Below are positions 29,014 through 37,131 of a DNA stretch of 64,000 nucleotides, piece after piece (within the stretch, counting starts at the first letter, position 1; the number at the start of each line of letters is the position of its first letter). The stretch comes from Blastomonas natatoria (GTDB lineage: Bacteria > Pseudomonadota > Alphaproteobacteria > Sphingomonadales > Sphingomonadaceae), in assembly GCF_003201955.1 (NCBI RefSeq), contig NZ_QJJM01000004.1:124001-188000 (forward strand). The letters run 5' to 3'. Under the pieces are notes generated by a model. That model worked only from the letters and a program-made list of their open reading frames with translations. It was not told the origin of the DNA and did no database searches. The translations under genes were made by a program, and so were the position numbers.

Positions 29014-29295
29014 TCACCAGGGGCGAGTGGTCCGTGTCAGATTGGGAAAGAGCCACGAATTGGCGGAAAGAAAGCCCTCGATGGTCGGCAGCGGGTAGCT
29101 CGAGACATGGAAGTAATCGCTGAAATACTCCCGGAACCCGTCCATCTCGAAGAAGTGCGTGCCCACGAACGTGACGTTGTGATATTCGATCCCATTGGGA
29201 CCAGTCCACGAAAAGCTTGAACCGTCGGGCATCGCAAAGCCCTGGTAATTGCCTCCGCTGACCTGCTCGATTTCCTGCACAAGTAGCTCTCTCAT
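29014..29295 (-). CDS. Double-glycine-leader secreted peptide precursor (microcin/bacteriocin-like), 93 aa
   Basis: The ATG at 29295 overlaps the exporter stop (ATGA) and has GGAGAGACGGT before it. The leader MRELLVQEIEQVSGG is a textbook double-glycine leader (MREL...EI..VSGG) of class II bacteriocins and microcins, cut after GG by C39 peptidases. The predicted 78-residue core begins NYQGFAMPDGSSFSW, has no Cys, and contains 18 aromatic residues (23%), with seven Asp/Glu and three Arg, ending TRTTRPW. It matches no family I know. A hand count of 29101-29220 gives 62/120 G+C, lower than neighbouring genes. The encoded exporter and adaptor lie directly upstream. Secretion is strongly inferred; activity is unknown. 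Confidence 0.82.
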   Translation of the reverse strand: MRELLVQEIEQVSGGNYQGFAMPDGSSFSWTGPNGIEYHNVTFVGTHFFEMDGFREYFSDYFHVSSYPLPTIEGFLSANSWLFPNLTRTTRPW

Positions 29296-31442
29296 ACCGT
29301 CTCTCCGACTTTGGATGGGGCACCATTGCCCCATCGCTCTTCCGCGATGCCGTCCTGGATCAGCACGATCCTGTCGGCCGGCGTCGCGAATTCCCTATGC
29401 GTGATGATGATCTTGGTCGCCTGCACATGGCTCAGCGCTTCGCCGATCCGCGCGTGGTTGAGCGGATCGAGCGATGCGGTTACCTCGTCGGCAAAGACGA
29501 TGCGCGGTGCCTGATAGAGCGCGCGGGCGATGAGGACGCGCTGGCGCTGTCCGCCGGAGAGGCTCGATCCCATGTCGCCGACCAGGCTTTCAAAACCCAT
29601 GGGCATGGCGATGATCTCCTCGAAGATCGCCGCCTGCATGGCCACGGCCTCGACACGCTCCATGTCGATCTCGGGATCGAACAGTGCGATGTTTTCGGCG
29701 ATCGACCCGGCATAGAGCAGGTCGTCCTGCATCACCGCCCCGATCTGCCTTCGATAGGCAGCCTTGCCATAGCTGCCGAGCGGAACGTCATCGACCAGCA
29801 CCTGGCCATCGCTGGGATCGAGCAGCCCCAGCATGATCTTCATCAGCGTGGTCTTTCCGCCACCGCTGGGCCCGACGATCATCACCGTCTCGCCCGGCTC
29901 GATGACCAGCGAGATACCGCGGAGAATTTCGGGCTCGTGTTCGCCATAGCGAAAGCGAATGTCACGCAGTTCCAGCCTGCCGCTCAGCGGCGGGCGGTCG
30001 ATGCCCAGCCCCGGAGGCTCGGCTTCGGGCTCGGTCAGCGCAATATCGGCAATGCGGGCAAGATGAACGTCGTTCAACCGCCAGTCGATGCCCGCCTGGA
30101 CCAGCTTGGTGGAGGCCGTGAGAAACTGCTGCTTGTACGCCTGGAACGCGAAGATCATGCCGATGGTGATCTGCGCATCGATCGCCATCGAGACCGCGAT
30201 ATAGACGAAGAGCACATTCTCGATGCCCAGGATCGCGGTCTGGGCCGCCTCGAAGCCCGCGCTCACCCGGCCCTCGCGGATCTGCGCATTGACGGCCTCG
30301 GCCTTGCGGTTCTGCCAGATGCGCTGGCGATTGGCCTCCTGACCGAAGGTCTTGATGCCCAGCACCCCGCGCACGCTTTCGATCAGGGTCGATTGCTCGG
30401 CAGCATTGGCGCTGATCACGTTGACGTTGATCGCCTTGAGCGCATGAAGGAACGCGAGACGCAGGCCGAGATAGAAGGCCAGGGCGACCAGCGCGAGTGC
30501 AGCCAGCGCCGGGCTGTACAGTAGCATCAGGCACAGGGTCAGGATCGCCATCACCCCATCGAGCAGCGCCGCCATCAGCCCCTTGGTCAGCATCGCGACC
30601 AGCGGCTGGGTCGAGCCGAAACGGCTGATGACGTCGCCGACATGCCGCCGCTCGAACCACGACAAAGGCAGGCGCATCATGTGGCGGAACAGGTTGACCA
30701 CCACCTGATAACCAAGCTCTGTTCCCAGACCCAGCAGCACCAGCGCGCGCAGCCAGCCGGTGGCCATCTGGATCAGCACCAGCATGCCGAAGCCGAAGGC
30801 CAGTACCAGCATGAGATCGACATCGAACGCCGGCAGCACCGTATCGATCGCGGTCTGCATGTAGAACGGCATGGCCAGCGCGGCGACCTGCATCAGCAGC
30901 GATAACAGGGCCACCTGAAGCAGCGCGCGGCGCAGCCCGATGGCGTTCGACCAGAGCTGGCCGAGCCGAAGACGCTGCTCTTCCCTGCGCGGACGAAAGC
31001 GCTCGGACGGGCTCAGTTCCAGCACCACTCCGGTGAAATGCGCCGACATCTCGGCGGCGGAAATTGTCCGCTCGCCATGCGCCGGATCGTGGACGCGATA
31101 GCGCAAACGGCCCCGGACGCGCGAAACACCCGCAAGCACGACAAAATGCGACAGGTCCCAGTGCAGCACGGCGGGCAGCGACAGGTTCTGGAAATCCGAC
31201 GGCTCGGCGCGCAACGCGCGCGTGTTGAACCCCAGATCATGCGCGATCTTCATCAGTGACTTGAGCATCGCGCCTTTGAGCGAAATGGTAAACCGGCGGC
31301 GCAGGGTGGCCAGATCGACGGCATAGCCGTGATGCCCGGCCACCATGGCAATGCATGCCAGGCCGCATTCGGCAGCCTCTGCCTGATGCAGCATCGGCGT
31401 CCGCCGCAATCCTTGCGGATTGATAAGCGCGAGGCTGGTCAA
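29292..31442 (-). CDS. Peptidase-containing ABC exporter (C39 peptidase, bacteriocin/microcin type)
   Basis: A TTG start at 31442 is chosen: it overlaps the HlyD stop and has GAGAG upstream, giving 716 residues with the usual N-terminus. The alternative ATG is at 31394. The C39 domain has Gln20, Cys26 (QAEAAECGLAC), His99 (LSHFVVL) and Asp119 (VHDP). Six membrane helices occupy about 165-440. The ATPase has Walker A GPSGGGKTT, signature LSGGQRQR, and Walker B IVFADEVTASLD. Such proteins remove double-glycine leaders and pump the core out of the cell. It overlaps both the adaptor upstream and the precursor downstream. Confidence 0.94.
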   Translation of the reverse strand: MTSLALINPQGLRRTPMLHQAEAAECGLACIAMVAGHHGYAVDLATLRRRFTISLKGAMLKSLMKIAHDLGFNTRALRAEPSDFQNLSLPAVLHWDLSHFVVLAGVSRVRGRLRYRVHDPAHGERTISAAEMSAHFTGVVLELSPSERFRPRREEQRLRLGQLWSNAIGLRRALLQVALLSLLMQVAALAMPFYMQTAIDTVLPAFDVDLMLVLAFGFGMLVLIQMATGWLRALVLLGLGTELGYQVVVNLFRHMMRLPLSWFERRHVGDVISRFGSTQPLVAMLTKGLMAALLDGVMAILTLCLMLLYSPALAALALVALAFYLGLRLAFLHALKAINVNVISANAAEQSTLIESVRGVLGIKTFGQEANRQRIWQNRKAEAVNAQIREGRVSAGFEAAQTAILGIENVLFVYIAVSMAIDAQITIGMIFAFQAYKQQFLTASTKLVQAGIDWRLNDVHLARIADIALTEPEAEPPGLGIDRPPLSGRLELRDIRFRYGEHEPEILRGISLVIEPGETVMIVGPSGGGKTTLMKIMLGLLDPSDGQVLVDDVPLGSYGKAAYRRQIGAVMQDDLLYAGSIAENIALFDPEIDMERVEAVAMQAAIFEEIIAMPMGFESLVGDMGSSLSGGQRQRVLIARALYQAPRIVFADEVTASLDPLNHARIGEALSHVQATKIIITHREFATPADRIVLIQDGIAEERWGNGAPSKVGETV

Positions 31443-32686
31443 CTGCGGCTCTCGACGGCCCGCAGCGGCGCCAGCAGCCAGTCGATGAACGAGCGCCGCT
31501 CCAGCACCACATTGGCGTTCAGCGTCATGCCCGGCTGCAACGGCGCGTCCAGCCCATGCGCGCGCACAGCCTGTCGATCGGGACGAACCTTGATGCGATA
31601 GACCGACTCTTCGAGCTTGATTGCAGCATCGATCTCGCTCGGCGCGATGATCGACCGGCCCAACGTCGTGATCCGCCCGCCAAAGCTGCCGAAGCGCTGA
31701 TAGGGAAAGGCATCGTACAGCAGCCGGACCGACTGGCCGGGTGTCAGGAAGCCGATCGACCGCGACGGAGCAAAGAGATGCACCTCCATCGCCGAATCCA
31801 GCGGAACGATGGTCATCAGCGGAACCCGCGCGTCGGCAAGGCGGCCCGTTGCCGTCTGCACGGTGGTCACGCGGCCCGGGACTGGCGCGGATATCGTGTA
31901 GCCTTGCTCGGCAGATTGCTGCGAACGTCCCTGCGCCAGCTGCTCGATCGCCGAGCGCAGCTCGGCAGCGTTGCTGGCACTCTCGATCGGCAATCGCGCC
32001 AGTTCCGCTTCTGCCGCCGCAATACTGGCGGATGCGGATTCCGCCTGCTGCATCAACGAGCGACTGCCTTGTTCGGCCTGCAGCCAAAGCTGCTTGCGCC
32101 GCTCGAACTCGGTCCGGGTGACAAAGCCGTCAGCGACCACCTGCTTGAGCTGCTCGAAGCTCTCGCGAGTGGATTGCGCGAGTGCCTCCTGCAATTCGGC
32201 CTGCGCCAGAATGTTCTCGCGCTGTCGGCGCGCGCCGGAAATCACCGCCAGCAAACGGGTCCGTTCGGTGCCCACGCGCTGCCCTTCAAGCGCCAGCCGC
32301 TGCTGGGTCAGCCTGGCCTGCGCGTCGATCGCCGCCAGGCTCGCGGTGGCGGTGGTCGCCCCGTTTTCGTTCTGCAATTCGGTCCGGACGGTCAGCAGCG
32401 GTGCACCGGCAGCGACGACATCGCCTTCACGGACCAGAAGCCGGATCACCGTGCCGGGCCGCGGCGCAACGATCTTGGCGACAGGTTTCATCGCCGAGAC
32501 TATGCCGACGACCCGCTCTGTCCGCGCATAGCTTGCGGTCGTCGCCCAGAACACCGCCATGCCGGCCACCAGCGCGATGCCGCCGGTCATGATCCAGGAT
32601 GACAGCGTGGAACGGATGACGACATGGCCATGCAGCCGCGCCGCGCGTGCGTCGATCACTTCCTTGCGAAACAGAGCCGCGACCAT
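31439..32686 (-). CDS. HlyD/CvaA-type periplasmic adaptor for the peptide exporter
   Basis: 415 residues. The N-terminus LFRKEVIDARAARLHGHVVI is typical of colicin V-type adaptors, followed by one membrane helix (WIMTGGIALVAGMAVFWATT, about 32-52). A biotinyl-lipoyl-like half motif (APRPGTVIRLLVREGDVVAAGAPLL), a coiled coil (about 125-260) and the second half (ISAPVPGRVTTVQTATGRL) lead into a beta-barrel domain. It links the inner-membrane exporter to an outer-membrane TolC-type channel, which is not encoded nearby. First gene of the secretion operon; 271 nt upstream of it lies the end of the dioxygenase gene on the same strand. Confidence 0.92.
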   Translation of the reverse strand: MVAALFRKEVIDARAARLHGHVVIRSTLSSWIMTGGIALVAGMAVFWATTASYARTERVVGIVSAMKPVAKIVAPRPGTVIRLLVREGDVVAAGAPLLTVRTELQNENGATTATASLAAIDAQARLTQQRLALEGQRVGTERTRLLAVISGARRQRENILAQAELQEALAQSTRESFEQLKQVVADGFVTRTEFERRKQLWLQAEQGSRSLMQQAESASASIAAAEAELARLPIESASNAAELRSAIEQLAQGRSQQSAEQGYTISAPVPGRVTTVQTATGRLADARVPLMTIVPLDSAMEVHLFAPSRSIGFLTPGQSVRLLYDAFPYQRFGSFGGRITTLGRSIIAPSEIDAAIKLEESVYRIKVRPDRQAVRAHGLDAPLQPGMTLNANVVLERRSFIDWLLAPLRAVESRS

Positions 32687-32957
32687 CCGTCACCTGTGCC
32701 GATCAGCGCGGCAGGGCCGCTGTTATTCTCGGCTTTTGAGTAACTTGCAGGTGGTCCTGAAAGAAATTAAAGTTGATTAATCCCGCTGTTCATCAAAGGC
32801 ATTCATTGCGCGGGCCACGCTTCTGGCATTTCAGGGCATTTCAGGCCGGCCATGATAGTCTCGATTGTTAACATCGCGGCAGGACCGGCTTCATTCTGGC
32901 TGGAATTGTCGCGGACTCCACGATTCGATGGTCGGAATTTTTCAGCGAGATTCAGGC

Positions 32958-33635
32958 CTAGGCCCATTGGCGGAGCAGATTGTGATACACTCCGGTCAGC
33001 CGCACGAGCGCCGGATGCCCCTCCCCCAGTTCGCCGGCAAGCTGCTGGATCGACTGATCCAGATCGAACAGCGAGGACCGTGCGCCATCGGCTCGGACCA
33101 TCGACTGGACCCAGAGGAAGCTGGCCAGCCTGCGCCCCCGCGTGACCGGCTCGACACGGTGCAGCGAGCTGGACGGATACAGCACGCCATGCCCTGCAGG
33201 TAGTTTGACCCGCTGCGCCCCAAAGGCGGTCTCGATCGTCAGTTCCCCGCCATCATAGGCTGCCGGATCTTCCAGAAAGACCGTCATCGAAAGATCGGCA
33301 CGAACGCTGCCGCCCCCCTGCGGCAGCACCCGCACCGCATTGTCGACATGCAGCCCATAAGTCTGCCCGCCAGCATAGCTGTTGAACATCGGCGGGTAGA
33401 TTCGGGCCGGCAGCGCGGCCGAGATGAAGGCGGGATTGCGGGCGAGCGCCGCCAGCACGATCTGCCCCGCCTGGCGCGCCTCGGCACTGTCTTCGGGAAG
33501 TTGCTCATTCTGCTTGACCAGCCGTGCCTGGTGGCCGCTGGTGGCATTGCCATCGATCCATTGCGCCTGCTCGATCAGCGCGCGAAGTCTTGAGACCTCT
33601 TCCTGGGTCAGCAGATCGGGCAAGGGCAGCAGCAT
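32958..33635 (-). CDS. PKHD-type Fe(II)/2-oxoglutarate dioxygenase (PiuC/YbiX-like)
   Basis: 225 residues of the PKHD hydroxylase family. The iron ligands are H-x-D in YGLHVDNAVRVLP and the distal His in SSSLHRVEPVTRGRR, with the Arg for 2-oxoglutarate. An AGEL-type C-terminal helical domain follows. PiuC/YbiX homologues are usually encoded beside catecholate siderophore receptors and are iron-regulated, although their substrate is unknown. The gene follows tonB by 9 nt, and both probably answer to the Fur-like box upstream of tonB. Confidence 0.92.
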   Translation of the reverse strand: MLLPLPDLLTQEEVSRLRALIEQAQWIDGNATSGHQARLVKQNEQLPEDSAEARQAGQIVLAALARNPAFISAALPARIYPPMFNSYAGGQTYGLHVDNAVRVLPQGGGSVRADLSMTVFLEDPAAYDGGELTIETAFGAQRVKLPAGHGVLYPSSSLHRVEPVTRGRRLASFLWVQSMVRADGARSSLFDLDQSIQQLAGELGEGHPALVRLTGVYHNLLRQWA

Positions 33636-33644
33636 GCGCGCGCT

Positions 33645-34424
33645 CTAGACGTTGCTGAGCACGAACGGAATTTCCACCGTTCCGCGCACCTTGACGGGGC
33701 TGCCATCGCGCAGCGTCGGGGCCCAGCGCCAGCGGCGCACGGCATCGAGTGCGGCTTGATCGAGCCGGGCAAAGCCGCTGCTGTGCGCGACCGAGATGGT
33801 CTCAACCTTGCCATCCAGTCCCAGCACCAGTGTCAGTTCCACCGTGCCCTGCTCCTTCCTGCGGCGGCTTTCGACCGGATAGCGCGGCGGGCTGCCCGAG
33901 ATCATGCGTGTGCCGAGCGCATCCGACGTTACCGTGGTCGGCGGCGATGGCGGCGCTGGCGGTGCCGAAGCAACAAGGGCTGGCGGAGCAGCGATGGCCG
34001 CGACAGGAACCTGCGGCGCCGAAGTCGCCATGGTCGTCACGATCGGCGGGGGCACGATCGAGGGAATGGTGACCGGAGCAGGCTGGACACTGGTCTGCAG
34101 CGTCCGACTCTCGGGCGGCGCGGGTGTGGACGGACTGGGGGGCGGCGGCGGTGGTGCAAGATTGATCGCCACCAGGCTGTCCCGGCGCGTCTTCACCGCC
34201 TGATAGCCCAGGCTCATCAAGGCAGAGCCGAGCAGCACATGCACCGCCAGGACGATGAGAACCGCAGGAAGCCGAGACTGTCGTCCCTCGCCATAGCGTC
34301 CCGCAGGTTCATGCACCGGACCGGACTGCGGTGCCGGATGCCCCGATGGAGATTCGGGCCAGCCGGTGGACAGCGGGCATGCCCCTGTCGTCATGGTTGG
34401 CGCGAAACTTTGAGCTTCCAGCAT
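33645..34424 (-). CDS. TonB-type energy transducer
   Basis: 259 residues from MLEAQSFAPTMTTGAC (an upstream ATG at 34481 is less likely). One membrane helix lies in the region LPAVLIVLAVHVLLGSALMSL, then a Pro-rich periplasmic spanner (PPPPPPSPSTPAPPES and later PPIV, PPAPPSPP), and a C-terminal TonB domain (PRYPVESRRRKEQGTVELTLVLGLDGKVETI ... LDAVRRWRWAPTLRDGSPV). It probably energises the neighbouring siderophore receptor. exbB/exbD are not present here. Confidence 0.92.
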   Translation of the reverse strand: MLEAQSFAPTMTTGACPLSTGWPESPSGHPAPQSGPVHEPAGRYGEGRQSRLPAVLIVLAVHVLLGSALMSLGYQAVKTRRDSLVAINLAPPPPPPSPSTPAPPESRTLQTSVQPAPVTIPSIVPPPIVTTMATSAPQVPVAAIAAPPALVASAPPAPPSPPTTVTSDALGTRMISGSPPRYPVESRRRKEQGTVELTLVLGLDGKVETISVAHSSGFARLDQAALDAVRRWRWAPTLRDGSPVKVRGTVEIPFVLSNV

Positions 34425-34458
34425 CGAACGGCCCCATTGATGGCTAGACTGCAAATTT

Positions 34459-34473
34459 TGAAACTGACTCGCA
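34459..34473. promoter_or_regulatory. Candidate Fur box upstream of tonB and piuC-like genes
   Basis: TGAAACTGACTCGCA matches 10 of 14 informative positions of the TGAGAAT-n-ATTCTCA form of the Fur box. It lies 35 bases before the tonB ATG and resembles the box at 37025-37039. Confidence 0.45.
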
Positions 34474-34535
34474 ATATACAAGAAGCTGCAGATATGCCAG
34501 CCTTAAGCTATCGTTTGCGCTGCGACCGACGGGTC

Positions 34536-34567
34536 GGGCTGCGCGCTTCGCAATGAGCGCGCAGCCC
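34536..34567 (-). terminator. Perfect hairpin after the siderophore receptor gene
   Basis: GGGCTGCGCGC at 34536-34546 pairs with its complement at 34557-34567 around a 10-base loop, 13 bases past the receptor stop. There is no T-run, so termination may need Rho or be partial. Confidence 0.5.
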
Positions 34568-34579
34568 GGCACACGGGCA

Positions 34580-36979
34580 TCAGAACCGGTAGCTCAGGCT
34601 GAACACGGCCTGGCGGGCCAGTCCCGGCTGAGCCCAGCTGCCACCCAGCTGGTTGCGCACCGTGGTCACGTATTTCTCGTTGGTGAAATTCTGGACGTTG
34701 ACCTGTGCCAAAAGGCGATCGGTGATGGGGTAGGATGCCATCAACCGGTGGATGGTGTAGCTCGGGACGAAATAGGGCGTGTAGGTGTTGCTCGCCCGTT
34801 CGGCCGCTGTCGGGAAGTTCAGCAGGAACTTGCCCTGATGGTTGACGCCGTATCCCAGCTCCAGGCCGAAATCGAAGCGGTAGCTGGTGAACAGACTGCC
34901 CGAATGGCGCGGCGTGTTCTGCAACTGCGATCCTGCGGTCGGATCGGGGAAAGCCGCACTGTTGTTGCAGCCGGTCGATCCCGGATTGGCGATGCAGAAG
35001 TCGGACAGACCCTGCAGCACCTGGGAATCGAGATACATGTAGTTGGCGGAAATCGTCCAGTTGTCGGTGATGTTGCCCGACGCTCCGAATGAGACGCCCT
35101 GTACCCGCTGGCGCCCGTCGAGCCGCTGTTCGGGGAAGATCGGATCGTTCGAATTGACGCGGATGCTGTTGCGATCATTGCGGAACAGCGAGAGGCTGAC
35201 CAGCAACCGCTGGTCGAACAGATCCGCCTTTGCTCCGATCTCGTAGTTCTTCGTCGTCTCGGGGGCGAGGTTGCAATTGTTGACCGTACAGGCGCCGTCG
35301 ACTGCCGCCTGAGACGGGTTCTTGGAATTGCCGGTCGCGACATAGAGGCTGGTATTGGCGCTCGGCTTGAAGACCAGGCCGACGCGGTAGCTGAACAGAT
35401 TGTCCTCGTTGTCGAACGGTCCGGTCGCTGCGCTGATCTGTCCCAGCGTCGCTCCGCTCGAGACATAGGTGATGGAACTGTTGGAACCACGCGCATTTTC
35501 ATAGCGCACGCCGCCATTCAGCTCGAACATCTCGCTGAACTTGATCGTGTCGAACAGATAGCCCGCAATCACGCGGCGATCGCCGCGATTGCGCGCGGTC
35601 AGGATGTAGTTGACGGGGCCGGTATAGATGTTGCTGCCATAGGTGAAGCCCGCCGGGCCTTGCACCACCTCGCCCGGATTGGCGATGTTGACCAATGCAA
35701 AGGCCGGTGTGCTGCCATCGGGATTGCGCGGCAGGACGCCGTTGGTCTGGCGATAATCCTCCTGCAGATAGGAAGCCCCGATGACCAGCGAATGCTCGAT
35801 CCCGCCGGTGCTGAAATCGGCGCTGAGATCGAGCTGATTGTACAGGGTATCGTTGATGATGTGGCGCTGGACGCCGCGCCCTCCTGTCGGCAGGTAGAAG
35901 CCGGCAGGAACGGTGGCCGGGCAGGCATTCTCGACCGATGGGACCGCGAACGTGCCGGGCTGGCGACCGGTCGAAGCCAGACAGAAGGTGCCGGTCGGCT
36001 GGCTGGTCACGGTATCCTGATTGATCCGTTCGTAGCGCGTCAGGTTGCGCACTGACACGCCATCCGAAATCTGGTGGCTGAAGATCGCCTGCAGCGCATC
36101 GGTCTTCGCATTCTGACGATCAAGATTGGCGAAGCCGTAATAGCCCGAGCGGTCAAAATCATCGAGGAAACCGCCGAGATTGGCGTAATATCGCAGGCCG
36201 TACTGGGGCATGGCCTTGTCGTCCAGGTGCTCGAATTGTAGCGTAAGGTTCGTCGGGCTGTCGATGCCGATGGTGATCGCGGGCGCAACGCCCCAGCGCT
36301 CGTAGAATTCGACATCGCGGCCGGGAACGTCATTCTCGTGATAGACGGCGTTGAGGCGCACTGCGATGAGGTCCGACAGGCGCTGGTTCATGTCCACCGT
36401 GGCGCGATAGTAATTGTCGGTGCCTATTCCGGCATTGAGGACGGTCTGGTTGGTGGCCAGCGGCTTCTTGGTGACGAGATTGATGTTGCCGGCGACCGAT
36501 CCGCCGCCACTGAACACGCTGTTGGCGCCGCTGGTGACTTCAACCTGTTCGATATTGTAGGTTTCGTTGCGGTTCTGGAAAGCTGAGCTGCGCACGCCAT
36601 CGATGGTGACATCGTTCTTCGCATCCTGTCCCTGCAGGATGATGCGATCGCCATAGCCGAAGCCGCCCTCGCCCGCACCAAAGGTTACACCCGGGACGTT
36701 CTGCAGCACCTCGCGCAGCGTCAGCAGATTCTGCTGCTGGATGCTCTTGGAAGAAATGACCGTGATCGTCTGCGGCGTGTCAAGCAGGGGCGCCGTATAT
36801 TTGGGCGACGCTGCCTTTTCGACCTTAACCTCGCTCTCCTCGATCGCGCTGTCGGTGACCGTCACCCCGCCTAGTCGCTGGCTGGATTCGGGCTCCTGTG
36901 CCCAGGCCGGGCTGGAAAAGGCGATGGCGCCGACGCAGCTCAATGCGAGCAGGGGTGGTGTTGTTTTCGCAGCAGTCAC
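34580..36979 (-). CDS. TonB-dependent siderophore receptor, catecholate (Fiu-like) type
   Basis: 799 residues with a signal peptide ending SPAWAQ, a TonB-dependent plug (about 50-170: TPQTITVISSKSIQQQNLLTLREVLQNVPGVTFG, DRIILQGQDAKNDVTIDGVR, YNIEQVEVTSGANSVFSGGGSVAGNINLVTKKP) and a 22-strand barrel ending in the canonical FSLSYRF. The plug motif set is that of ferric siderophore receptors such as Fiu. Extracellular loops contain paired Cys (e.g. FCLAS...ENACPA, DGACTVNNCN). Fur-like boxes precede it. Ferric siderophore import is strongly supported; the exact ligand is not. Confidence 0.93.
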   Translation of the reverse strand: MTAAKTTPPLLALSCVGAIAFSSPAWAQEPESSQRLGGVTVTDSAIEESEVKVEKAASPKYTAPLLDTPQTITVISSKSIQQQNLLTLREVLQNVPGVTFGAGEGGFGYGDRIILQGQDAKNDVTIDGVRSSAFQNRNETYNIEQVEVTSGANSVFSGGGSVAGNINLVTKKPLATNQTVLNAGIGTDNYYRATVDMNQRLSDLIAVRLNAVYHENDVPGRDVEFYERWGVAPAITIGIDSPTNLTLQFEHLDDKAMPQYGLRYYANLGGFLDDFDRSGYYGFANLDRQNAKTDALQAIFSHQISDGVSVRNLTRYERINQDTVTSQPTGTFCLASTGRQPGTFAVPSVENACPATVPAGFYLPTGGRGVQRHIINDTLYNQLDLSADFSTGGIEHSLVIGASYLQEDYRQTNGVLPRNPDGSTPAFALVNIANPGEVVQGPAGFTYGSNIYTGPVNYILTARNRGDRRVIAGYLFDTIKFSEMFELNGGVRYENARGSNSSITYVSSGATLGQISAATGPFDNEDNLFSYRVGLVFKPSANTSLYVATGNSKNPSQAAVDGACTVNNCNLAPETTKNYEIGAKADLFDQRLLVSLSLFRNDRNSIRVNSNDPIFPEQRLDGRQRVQGVSFGASGNITDNWTISANYMYLDSQVLQGLSDFCIANPGSTGCNNSAAFPDPTAGSQLQNTPRHSGSLFTSYRFDFGLELGYGVNHQGKFLLNFPTAAERASNTYTPYFVPSYTIHRLMASYPITDRLLAQVNVQNFTNEKYVTTVRNQLGGSWAQPGLARQAVFSLSYRF

Positions 36980-37024
36980 TTGTGTCTCCCCCGAGAGAAT
37001 GGAATGGGTGGACTGGGCCGCTAT

Positions 37025-37039
37025 TGCGACTCGTTCTCA
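37025..37039. promoter_or_regulatory. Candidate Fur box 1, divergent siderophore receptor/PepSY promoter
   Basis: TGCGACTCGTTCTCA matches 11 of 14 informative positions of the TGAGAAT-n-ATTCTCA Fur palindrome. It lies 46 bases before the receptor ATG. Confidence 0.55.
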
Positions 37040-37081
37040 GAGTCAATCAGAATGTATCAATCTTTGTAGATTTGTATCAAT

Positions 37082-37096
37082 TGATTATCATTCGCA
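37082..37096. promoter_or_regulatory. Candidate Fur box 2, divergent siderophore receptor/PepSY promoter
   Basis: TGATTATCATTCGCA matches 11 of 14 informative positions of TGATAAT-n-ATTATCA. With the box at 37025-37039 it would allow Fur control of both divergent transcripts. Confidence 0.55.
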
Positions 37097-37131
37097 ACAA
37101 AACGTTTGACAGTGGCTGCGAGCTTGCGCAG

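Noticed and set aside
28823-29326. A 167-codon frame overlapping the precursor gene
   Set aside because: It lacks a ribosome-binding site and family signal; the frame with the double-glycine leader, ATGA coupling and GGAGA site is the real one.
31443-32087. N-terminal extension of the ABC exporter by 215 residues
   Set aside because: The extension is antisense-like Arg/Gly/Ala-rich and lies wholly inside the HlyD gene; the C39 domain begins properly at the TTG or ATG near 31442-31394.
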